A stretch of DNA of 64,000 bases from Coniferiporia sulphurascens (Eukaryota; Basidiomycota; Agaricomycetes; Hymenochaetales; Hymenochaetaceae), in NCBI GenBank assembly GCA_002794785.1, contig NBBA01000003.1:744001-808000 (forward strand), read 5' to 3'. Shown here piece after piece: positions 1 through 9,908 of the stretch. How positions within the stretch are numbered: position 1 is the first letter of the stretch; the number at the start of each line of letters is the position of its first letter. A program made the translations under genes and the position numbers. The notes under the pieces were generated by a model, which ran no database searches, had not been told where the DNA came from, and was given only the letters and a program-made list of their open reading frames with translations.

Positions 1-926
1 GACGGGCCCGTTCGTCGGAAATAATTCGGCAAATAACCTCAACCTCGTGCCCATCTGGAATGTGACGAACTTGACGCAGGAGACGCCCCATTTAATCGTG
101 ATAACCACTGCGGCGGTGGACAATCCAGTCGACGGTCTGAGTTATAATTTCGTCCTGGACGGATTCATGTATGTGCCAGTGGTTCTGTTTTTCTACGATG
201 TTGCAATTGATCTCATGGGATTTGTCATATAGAGTTACCCAAGAGGTGGCCGCATCAACGACGACGAGCGCATCGGGAACTTCATCCGCGTCTACGTCCG
301 CGTCAAACACCCCAAGTCCAACTGCCGTCTCTTCGCATTCGACAGATGTCGGTGCCATTGTTGGAGGAGTGGTTGGAGGTGTAATAGGGATGGCCCTCAT
401 CGTGCTAGTCATTTTTCTGTGCAATCGACGGAGATCGCACAGGCGAGAGAAAGAGGCTCTCGACATGATGGCGGAATCGGACAAGCCAGGGAGGATCGTA
501 CCTTTCACGTCTGTCGAGCACGAATTCGACCCGTACGTCGACGATGAGACTCGCCAGCAACAAGTGGTGATGGGCCTAAATTCAGAGATGGATATGTCCA
601 AAGGCCGCAAGAAGGGTGTGTCCGCTCTTCCGAACGACACGTTCACGCCCAACGCGTCGGGCTCTCACGTAGGTTCTGAGGCGCATGGCCCAGCTAGTGG
701 ATCGGCGTCGCCTTTGCTTGGTGTCGCCGCACAGCCGCAAGACCCGGCGGTCCTTCAGGAAGTGAACGTGCTCCGCGCAGAGATCGCGCGGATGCACATG
801 ATCAATGCGGCTGTAGAGTCGCAGAATGGGGATGACTTCCTCAATGCTATCCCCCCTCCGGATTACGAGACATCGAGCGCCATGCAACTCGCCCACGATG
901 ATGCGATTCGATCTGGTGCGTCTTAG
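1..926 (+). CDS. Single-pass membrane protein, 3' part (paralog 1)
   Basis: The gene enters the window already open. Exon 2-168 encodes the end of a beta-sandwich-like ectodomain (LVPIWNVTNLTQETPHL, FVLDGF). A 64-nt GT-AG intron (169-232, phase 2) follows, then exon 233-926. The second exon encodes a Ser/Thr-rich stalk, one hydrophobic helix (AIVGGVVGGVIGMALIVLVI), a basic stop-transfer CNRRR, and a cytosolic tail with REKEALDMM, PLLGVAAQPQ and a C-terminal PPPDYE. The gene at 3983-5189 has the same exon phases and the same tail blocks, so the two are paralogs. This layout is common in Agaricomycete membrane proteins of unknown function. The N-terminus and signal peptide lie outside the window. 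I infer a plasma-membrane or endomembrane protein with the C-terminus in the cytosol; no ligand or activity can be read from the sequence. Confidence 0.8.
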
Positions 927-3900
927 GCGGGGGAAGTTGGTTTCCTGCCCCTTCAAGTGATTTTTCCTTTCCCCGCATGTGTAAGGTTATTTTCCTTCGT
1001 GGGCATACCCCCAACCTTCAATATACCGTACTCTCCATTTTTTGTACACATACATTCGATCAAAATGCTATACGCGCCTTCTCCGTCCTCAATTTATTCA
1101 GTTCTTGCATCTGATGAATATCACAGAAACTACTTTACCTTTCATAAACGCGGATCGTGTAAAAAACGATTGTATGCTTTAAATTCTGTAATAGGCCTAC
1201 TGAGTGTATGCGCTTTTTTGTGCGTAACTGATCGCGGTTCAGAATAACACGTCTAAAGATGTCGTCTTCAACAATGGACGATGGACGTCGCGCTTAGGGG
1301 GTGTGCTAAAAGCATAGCTGAACGACATTCCCGATGTGGCTTATGCACCGACAAAATGTCCTTTTCACTTCTCCGCATGCTGTTCGTTCCGAATACTCCT
1401 AAGAAATCTGCCTGTTTCCTACGCGCCTCCTTTGATCCGGCAGATGTATAACACCGGAACAGACCGTGACCATGGCGAGGGCAGTGCAAGGATGCTCCCG
1501 AGTAAAGTACGTTTCATCCCGCTGGTAGTGTACCGGACACACCAATATTCGGGGGTAAGAAGGCCAAGGATACAGGCATGCGTAACTGCTGACAGCCAAA
1601 AGGCTGTGTAAAGTAAGGAGGCGGACGTGGTTGTTTCTATAAAAGGGTGTCATGCAGTGGGACGCCTACGTGGAGGGCTGTGGATGTTCATTTGATGCGG
1701 AGTAAGCTATTGTAGACACCATGTACAAGCATTCGAACTGTTGATGATGAAAACTGGAGGGGGCCCAAGGAACACAGGTACCAACCCCTGGGGCTTGTGT
1801 GTACGTATGTGGTCGCCGCACACGACCTCGCGGCTGGTGGGGCCGATAACCATTCTTTTCCAAGGAACGAATGATAGGTCTAACTTCGGTGCTTCTCGAC
1901 CCAAGGACCGGGGGTCTATCAGAGACGTTCTTCCCTTAATTAAAGGCGCGATTCTACGGAAAACGCATACAGCGCGTTGAGGCACTGTTGAGGATCAAGG
2001 ATAGCATGCAAACCTAAGGGTTCATGAGGGAAGGAGCATTCGCCGCCTGCAAAAAAGAAGTATAGGGTCCTGGCGATATCTGCAACGTACGTGTGCTGAG
2101 TCTACACCTCGGGGTGCTGCAAAATCAGTGCACTCGATTCGTCACACTGCGTCTAACCGGGCTGCTGAAGGCCGCGTAATACCCCGGTTAGCTAAGTTCC
2201 GCACTCGGACAGCCAGTAGTCCCAAAAATAAAGGGGGAAGACAAATATTAGGTTGACGGCGACCAGCATAACTCGTATTTAGAATGGATGGCTAGGAGCA
2301 TCGTCGATGGGGGCTGAGGCAGGCGGTGGCCCGCAAAAGATCGCCGGAGCCGAAGCTACACTTTAATATTTATGATTTGGAGAGAAGGGGCGGGTATATC
2401 GGACGCAGTCGAGCACAGTGATGGGAGTCAGGAGCAAGTTCGTGGCTCGCTTTCGGAAGTTGCGTGTAATGTGTGGACACGTCATCGAGTACCTCGCCCA
2501 ACATTCATTTATTTCCCGCCAAAAGTATGTGTCCCAGAATAAACCTGCCAGGTTTACCCGGGTACGAGGTATGTATGATTATGACTCCGTTCTCAGCCAC
2601 ATATACATGTATAAGAGTACCTAAACGAGGAAAGGGTCTCTGACCGCATGAGAGCCATTTGGCTGGTGAGTTGATGCGGCGCAAAGGGACCCGCCTGCCA
2701 GAACCGTTAATAGTAGAGTTACGGCGCCATCAAGCCAGGGCGCCGAACTTGCACTTTACTGTGTCCGACTAAAAGTGGAATAGAGGCTCGCCGTATTAGT
2801 AATGCGGGACAGTAAGTACCACACCAGTATTACACCGTCTTGCGAGTAGAATTTCCGTACTTGCCAGGAATAAATAGTACGTGATTTGTTGGAATTACAA
2901 TCCGGCGGGCCGTCGGGCGGCTGAAAGATAGAGCCGTCGGTGCGTTGGCCTGCCCCGAGCCCCACCCGTCCGTGACAGCTCCGTGTCTCGGGCGGGTATA
3001 GAAAAGTTTTATGTCTTAGAAACGGCCCCTATGTTGGGCAACTAAATAGTATAAAAAGCATGTATTTTCGTCCATAAAATATATTCGCATCGGCGCAAAC
3101 GTTCTGTGTGCCGGCTCGTTTCACTACGACATCACACTCGCTTTATGATTGTAATCAACCGGTTATCAGAACTCGGTTTACTTTCGGGTACGACAACGAC
3201 TAATTCAATCTCTAGTCTCTCCAGGAGAGTGTCCATATGTACCAGCTCCGCGGTGCGCGGGAACTTACTCCGTCAGGTTTGTGAAGAAAGTGGGAGCGCA
3301 GCTGCAGCCAGACTCGGATGCACCCAGGAGTGGGCCTTGAGGATGGCCACAATATGTCTTCCAAACATAGAAGTGATGTAATTGAGATAGTAAGAGCCTG
3401 GCCACGGTACCTTTAATAGTGTCGAGTCTGAAGTGTAGTGGCTGTGAAATTATTTATACTTGTTCTGGGAACAGTCCTGCGCTCTAAGATTGCACGGGCA
3501 CTAGTCTTAGCAGACGTCGGCGAGCTGCCAGATTAAATCAAACACGGCGGAAAGGCCGAAAGAGTAGCAACTTGCAACGTTGAGACCGAGCCGCGGCAAC
3601 AGCCGAATTTGTCGACTACTCTGAGTTTTGCAATGATCGCAGTGCACAGTGCACCGATGTATGCCGCGTTGAAACTTTGTTGCCAGAATAACTAGAAACA
3701 ACACCGACGTCAACGCGTTTGTCACGCGCAAGTGGCGTTCTGCCGTGATCATCTCATCCACTGTTCGGATAGATTGAGCAGGGGTCGTATCAGATGGAAT
3801 CTAAAAGAAAAGTGACGATACCGTTGACATGGTCAAAGGAGAGGCTCTCTCACACCTCGCCCACCGTCCAGACATCGCCGACCTTCAAGTCGAAACGGCC

Positions 3901-3982
3901 CTGGGCAGCCATTGGTGGGGGTAGACCTGCCAACCTGTTATCAATGACTCAGAGGTCTACGCTCTCGTGCGTCTTCTGGGTC
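927..3982. other. Gene-poor interval between the two membrane-protein paralogs
   Basis: Only short overlapping open frames with no recognisable domain occur here. The first 100 bases (about 927-1020) resemble the region after the second paralog (about 5190-5290), as expected for a duplicated 3' UTR. Positions about 2080-2600 are one copy of a diverged direct repeat whose partner lies near 7895-8490. An open frame continues upstream of the second paralog's chosen start (in frame from 3794), so part of 3794-3982 could be coding. Confidence 0.5.
2080..2600 (+). repeat. Diverged direct repeat, copy A
   Basis: This copy is colinear with 7895-8490. Shared anchors in the same order include an A-rich block at 2220-2250 (compare 8045-8076), a near-identical 20-mer at 2419-2438 (compare 8256-8275), GGACACGTCATCG at 2475-2487 (compare 8318-8330) and ATGACTC(C/T)G at 2581 (compare about 8467). 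Spacing between anchors differs modestly, so indels have accumulated. No open frame or terminal repeat is convincing. It may be the remnant of a mobile element or of an old segmental duplication. Confidence 0.55.
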
Positions 3983-5189
3983 ATGCGCGTCCTCTTCCCC
4001 TTAGTGTCCATCTTTCTGAGCCTGGTGCAGCTTGTACAGTCAAAATCGATCAACACAACGGTAGACGACGCCAGTGAGCAAATTCATTACTCCGACTCCG
4101 CTGCGGGCGAGGGAAACTGGTCTCATACCAACGAGGTCGGTTATTGCTACAACAACACGGAGTCCTTTGTCTCCGCCGTCGATGCATCAGCTTCCTTGCA
4201 GTTTAATGGTGCGATGCCGTAATTTTTTCGTGTTTGGTGCTTTCAACAGGTGTTGTTAAAGCAATGCCTTTTATCAGGGACGGGAATTTATATCCTTGGC
4301 AGTAATTTTGAATTCGCTCGTCCATTCTTCGTGACGCTCGATGGCGAAAAGTCGGGACCATTCCTTGGTACAGACTCAGAGAATGCCCTCAACCTAGTGC
4401 CAATTTGGAGCGTCACGAATTTAACGCAGGACGCACCGCATTTGATTGTGGTTCTTACTTCGGAGCCAGTACGCCCAATCGAGAACCAAAACTGCACATT
4501 ATCCCTGGACGGTTTTATGTGCGCCGCACAGCTCTTTGTATCGTCGTAACAAAGTGGCTGATGGGTATTTTTTGAGAGTGACCCAGGAGTTAGATGCATC
4601 GACTACAAGCGCGGTAGAAACATCATCATCCTTACCACTACCACTCACGACGAGCTCAAGTGTCCCGGGCCTGGCCGCCGTTTCTCCACAAAACAAAAAC
4701 CTCGGCATCATTGCCGGAGTTGTGGCTTGTGGCATGGTGGCAGCAGTCCTTGCCACGCTGGTTCTCCTCCAGTGTAGACGGCGAAGGGCGCGTAAGCGTG
4801 AGAAAGAACACCTCGACATGATGACAGAGATAGACCTGCCGATCGGAGGGATTATACCTTTTATCTTAAACTCGTACGACGGCGACCCGGTACAACAAGT
4901 GCTGTTGTCGTCCACACGATCAAAGAGGAGCGAGAGGAAAGCCATACTCGCTCCACCGAACGGCGTATACGTCGAGGCCCGCGGCTCAACAGAGGAGTCA
5001 GCGTTGCCTCTGCTCGGTGCTGCTGCACAGCCGCAGGGCCTGCAAGAAGCGAATGAACCCAGTACGGAGCGAACGATTGCGACTGGAAGGTCTAGGGACG
5101 GGGATAGCTTCCCCGACTCTGTCCCACCTCCAGACTACGATACGTTAAGTCCAGCACATCTCACACACAATGGTGCACATCTGCCTTGA
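3983..5189 (+). CDS. Single-pass membrane protein with secreted ectodomain (paralog 2)
   Basis: Exons are 3983-4208, 4278-4518 and 4577-5189; phases agree across both introns. I chose the ATG at 3983 because it puts a clean signal peptide first (MRVLFPLVSIFLSLVQLVQS). In-frame ATGs at 3794 and 3944 would add a polar leader. The ectodomain has several N-glycosylation sequons (NTT, NWS, NNT) and beta-strand motifs (LQFNGTGIYILG, ARPFFVTLDG, VPIWSVTNLTQ). A Ser/Thr-rich stalk, one transmembrane helix near 4700-4770, an Arg-rich stop-transfer (CRRRRARKREKE) and a cytosolic tail ending near a PPPDYD motif follow. It is a tandem paralog of the gene at 1-926. Function is unknown; the domain order suggests a surface receptor-like or cell-wall-facing protein. 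Confidence 0.8.
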
Positions 5190-6339
5190 CGTCCTGTGGT
5201 ATGAGCCCTTAAAGTACTCCTGCCAGGCCGCAGGTGGTTTCCAGTCGCCGCCCTCGTGTGCAAAGTGGTTTTCTTCGTGGACATGCTTTCGCCGATAGTC
5301 AGTGCATGTCAGTTGCGTAGTAACTTATCTTTCATTTTCTTCTTTTTTTCTTTCGCAGTAGACATACCCAGTTCCCGTGTTAAGAGGGGTTTTTGGTTTT
5401 GAGACGTATCACGAAACGCAATTTTAATCTCTGGCATTTGACTGTTCGGTAGCCGAGTGGGCAGTTTCTTTTGTGCGTCCGGACTCCAGGCCACTGCACA
5501 TCTTAACCGAGTATGATAAGCACAGTCATGAGCTAGCAGACTTGCTGACACTCCGTCCTCCGGTAAACAGTGGGTATATGTCTTCAGTGGGTATATGCAT
5601 TCAGTGGGTACATGCATTCAGCGGATAGATGCGCTAATTAATGCTAAATTTGACTCACAATATTAATGATCAGTTCCCGATTATAGAGAGAACTTTAAAG
5701 TTCAAGCGCATATAGTTTTCCCGTAGTTGTCGGTGCAAACACCTGGTTGCTTTCGTTCAAAGATGTCTTGAAGTATGTCAACAAAACCGTGACGTGCCCG
5801 AGTCTCCGGGTCCTCACGAGGGCCGCGTCTTAAAACCAACCAGGAAAGCTCTCCCCGAGAGAAGGCACTGTAGTTGTCGCGAATAGCTTGCGGCTCACGC
5901 ATCCTTCGGACCGTAAGTCAGGCACACTGGGCTACAGAGACGTTAACCAGCGAACTTTGAGCAAGATCTTCACAGAGCACATGAAGGGAACAGTCTTAGC
6001 GGCGCTATTAAAAAGTCGTCTGACAGTGATTTTCTGTATTGCTTAAACCGGGATGTATTTGTGGAAGGGAATCATGATTGTCTCCGTTTAAGTACTTTGC
6101 ATTTTCAATTGGTCTTGGCTGTCGCATCTTGTCCCGAGATCCCGCAATTCAGAGTCTGCAAGTGATGTTCATGATTCAATAATTATTTCTGACGTTGTAA
6201 CAGCAGACATTCACGACATAAATTTTGGAAGGGGGAGAGACGCTAAGATTTTGTTGAATGGTCGCTGGTTTTTTAGAGCTCGGTGCGAGTATATAGAAGA
6301 GTCCGAAGGATTCTTTTTTGCAATCTGCATGGAATACGT
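5190..6339. other. Intergenic, no gene seen
   Basis: No convincing coding region. It contains a 17-bp minisatellite (5568-5635) and, at its start, a 3' UTR-like block resembling the one after 926. Confidence 0.5.
5568..5635 (+). repeat. 17-bp tandem repeat, four units
   Basis: Four consecutive 17-bp units begin at 5568, 5585, 5602 and 5619, each with the core CAGTGGGTATATGCATT. The first three differ at only a few positions and the fourth is more degenerate (CAGCGGATAGATGCGCT). It is non-coding. Confidence 0.85.
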
Positions 6340-7441
6340 TTATCTGTTCCAAGTAAAGTCGGCCACCCATGTCTCTCTGACTGCCATATCAGTGGGGAGC
6401 CTCAGTTTCTCCTCAAGCTCCGGGTCTTTATACAGCCCGCAGAACTTCGACCTGCTCCCCAGCCAGTCGACCCGGCGAAGCATTTGCGCTTCTCCTTTGC
6501 CATCTTCCCGCCGAGAGGCAGCGCGCAGCACTCTGTTGCATCGACTGGGATTGTCCCCAACCATCCCGGATGGCACGGCAATATTAATGTTTGCCCATTC
6601 CGCCTCGGTGAGGGGCTCCAGCAGCGCCAGGTGTAGCGCATACCACACGTCACGTACACATACACCGACATGGACGCGCTTCTTGACAAGCTGTACTTGC
6701 GCCAAATGCGCGCCCGCATTTGCGTCGCGTTTGCCATCCCCACTGTCTCCGCCACCGACATAAATGGGCCACGGGAAGTACGGCGATATAATGCGTATGG
6801 AGTCCACCGGCTCACGCGTTGCGACGCACGTGCGGAGCGCAGCATACTGCGCAGGCGGGATATCTGCACGCAGCGTGCGGCGGACGTCGTACAGCAGATT
6901 TGTCGTGTCCCGAGCAAGGATGGGGTGCAGGTTCGGATAGTCACGCGACTCTGTAGGGAACACTGTCGGGTATTAGACGGGGCTTCTTTAGTGCTTTCTC
7001 ACGAGAGCATGGATCGGATCGGAAAGACGAACATCCATCAAGGGTACGGATTTCAGTCTTGCTGCTTAAGATGTACTCAAGTGAGCTCCTGTATGATGCG
7101 GATCGACCGTACGGCGTAGGCCTTGAGATAATTCTGGGTCGTCTGTTGCGGTTGCCATACAAGTCTATCGGGATGTGTTCGCTCTTGTGAAGGCTCTCGG
7201 GCCCGGCGGCCGTATATCCCGGCGCCGGGACAGGGGATGGCGCCGCTGTGTTCGCGTGCAGAGACTCCCCGGTTGGGTATGTTTTAACTGAGTTGGTAGG
7301 GTACCCGTTGCGCCACAAGTCGAGGGAAAGAGCGGGCCGCCGGGGATCGTAGGAGCTTGCGAAACTGCTGATGAACGGGCAGCCACAGGAAGGAGATAAG
7401 CGATTTGGAAGGCCGTGATTGTCTTTCGAAGGGGGCGTCAT
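6340..7441 (-). CDS. DUF6699 domain protein (copy 1)
   Basis: A two-exon gene. Exon 1 starts at the ATG at 7441 and encodes a proline/serine-rich N-terminus. Exon 2, from about 6962 down to 6340, encodes the DUF6699 domain: YPNLHPILAR, LLYDVR, IISPYFPWPIYV, VRDVWYALHLALLEPL, EAEW, VDWLG, ETWVADF. The acceptor is best placed before LFPTESRDYPNLHP by alignment with the copy at 16030. The donor is either C|GTACCC (longer intron) or C|GTGAGA (about 40 nt), both phase 1. The domain is confined to Agaricomycetes and has no assigned activity. It lies opposite in orientation to the other three copies in this window. Confidence 0.8.
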
Positions 7442-8977
7442 GAAGGATAAGATACGTGAGAGGGGTTGTTATTAGCGCGGACGGGGAGGCTCCTGTAGAC
7501 GCAGGTAGTACAAGCTCGTGCTGTTTATAACACGACAAAAAGGAGGTCGAGGAATATTAAAGCAGGGTTCCTAGCTTTTAGAACCTGCGCATGGTCGCAG
7601 CGCACGAACCTAATAGCTGATAGGACGAAGGATCACAGCCTTTCCAAATAACGGGAAATAAATGCTTCTTGTCCAAGGGCACAGATATCCATCAAAGGTG
7701 CACTTCTCTTCGATCGGGAGGCGCGACTCTATTGAAATGTTGCATCCGGTGCACGATGGCGCTGTCAACAGGAGACCTAAGACAGCGTGCAAACCCAGGA
7801 GGCGCATCCACCAAAAAAACGTAGCCCGACAGATGACGTCATTCGCTACCCCCTTTTAACCAGTCACAACACCAATCCCTGCGGTACCGATTCCGTCCGA
7901 AGTACGCGCGTCGAGTCTGCGGTTTGAGAGTCAGTCACAAACTTAGGACGCCTCGACCTGAGTCAGTACTAGTGTTCGCCGTAGCACATTTAGCCTGACT
8001 GAGGGCCACGTATCCCGTGCGTATTTAGAAACTCAGTCAGCCGGTTCCAATAATAAGAGGAAAAAGACCAAATTTAACCGACAGGGACAGCACAGGCTCC
8101 TTTATTAAAATCAGGCAACAAGATGAGAGAGATGGATCGTTACAGAGAGCGCCGTCGACAAAAGCCTTTAGTGACCGACGAGGTGCCCGCAGTCGTATCC
8201 TATATATAGGCAGTGGGATCCGACGCAGTTGCGGGACCGCAAGCGCAGTTACCGGTGATGGGAGTCGGGAGCAAGATTGAAAATCAAAGCACATCGATCG
8301 ACGTACGCGTACGTGTCGGACACGTCATCGCGTGGTGCCACCGATGCTCGTTTTTTGTTGCCTGTTAAGGATGACGCCTTTTTCTGCTCCCGGCGGCCGC
8401 GTGAGATTAGGTCCCGGAAAGGAGTGTCACCTGCCATACCGAGTACGCCCCGGCGAGACGTGTGGATATGACTCTGCTCTAATCGTGGGAGCGATGAAAC
8501 AAATTCGGACCGGGCTGCTCGGCTACAAGAGTTACTGGAACGGGACCGCTGGGCTGCTGAGCTGCTCAGGCGCAAGGCTGTGTGCATGGAAGAATGCTCT
8601 TGACTCGTTCGTTGATGCTCGCAGTGCCTCGCTCTTGCCGAAGGCGATAGTAGTGTGTGTGGGGAAAAATGATTTATAACGCGCATTTAACGAGACAGAA
8701 GTAGCTTGCTACTCGGGAAGAAATCGAATATGAAAAACAAACATGAGGCCTAAAGTACATGACGGGCCCCACATACAACAGTACAAAACGGCACCGCACA
8801 TCAGTGTTACAAAAACGTATTCTGGGAAATAGATCTAGACCCGGAGCCGGGATGCGTCGTTTGAGTCACATTGAAGCCCTGACGGAGAGATCGCGAGACA
8901 GCGGGGGAAGGCGAGGATGACTCGACATAGATAGACTGGTTACGGTTTGGACGCCCTATTTCAGAGTCGTTGGCATT
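7442..8977. other. Gene-poor interval
   Basis: Several short frames overlap on both strands, none with a recognisable domain. The interval includes copy B of the diverged repeat (about 7895-8490). Confidence 0.45.
7895..8490 (+). repeat. Diverged direct repeat, copy B
   Basis: Partner of the segment at about 2080-2600, in the same orientation. The clearest match is the 20-mer at 8256-8275, followed by GGACACGTCATCG at 8318-8330. This copy is slightly longer because of small insertions. Confidence 0.55.
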
Positions 8978-9908
8978 TCAACAATACAACATGGCATGCG
9001 TAGGGCAGACGAGAAGAAGGGGGAGAGCGAGTCCGTGGTAGGCTGCCGGGGGCATAGGCCAGTAGCGGAGCTCGGTTCGGCGACTCGGGTCTAGCAGCGG
9101 GCATGGCCTTACCAGGTCGGAAGCGCGGTATTGCACGTGCAGATTCAAGTCATACTTGAGGAGGACCGCAGGCGGTTTCAATCAGCCGAGTGTGCTCTGT
9201 GAGCGCCATGGAGGCGTATAGAGGGGATTCGCGTGCGCAGCTGGCGCATTAGCATTCACGTCGTAGGGTACGCCCTGTGCTGCAAGTCCGAGGCTGTGTG
9301 TTGGCGATGCGATGGAACTGAAGCTACTGCGGGCCGCAGTGGGGACGTGGGTGTGAGAGGCGGGGAGAACGGATCGCGTCTCTTGGGCGCCGCTTGCATC
9401 ATCTGCGCTTGCGGCGCAGCGTTCATTCCCGTGTGTGGGGTACGGGACGCGTGCATAGCAGCGCCGGGGTAAGGGTAAACGTTTGGTGCGGGCTGCGTTG
9501 ACGCGCCCCGTCCAGCTTGCACGGAGGGGTGGACACTCTGGACATGTGGCGGCGGAGTCGCGTACGATGCTAATGGCGAGAAAGTCGTGAGGTGGTTCAC
9601 GACTTCCTCGAATAAAAACACGTACGAGCTGCCCGTTGACCGGGATGGAAGTGCAGCGCCCCACCCTGCACGGCGTGTTGCCCCTGCCATTGTGTGTTCG
9701 CGTTCTGGCGCACGGGAACCGATGCAACCGGGAAGAACGTATGCATGGTCGAGGGCGGGACTGGCGGCAGCGGTACAGATCGTGTGCGGGGCGCGTAACA
9801 TTGTGCCGCGGTTGTCTGTGCATGCGGTGGGCGGGCGGTTGGAGGCGGTGCGTCGCGCCTATGCGCGTTGGCGGGGGAGGGAGAAACGTTGGTGCTGGGA
9901 CGAGCCAT
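8978..9908 (-). pseudogene. Relic of a proline-rich two-exon gene, frameshifted
   Basis: Exon 1 (9908-9626, ATG at 9908) ends C|GTACGT and joins across a 57-nt intron to exon 2 starting at 9569, phase 1. Both exons encode Pro/Ala/Ser-rich sequence with Tyr and His, like the N-termini of the DUF6699 genes nearby. The spliced frame stops at 9256. Around 9340-9300 the coding-like sequence shifts to another frame (SPTHSLGLAAQGVPYDVN, PLYTPPW), which stops at 9182 and resumes in frame to about 8978 (KPPAVLLKYDLNLHVQY). The simplest reading is a decayed gene with one frameshift and one in-frame stop. No DUF6699 domain can be read. It could instead be a short intact gene ending at 9256. Confidence 0.45.
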
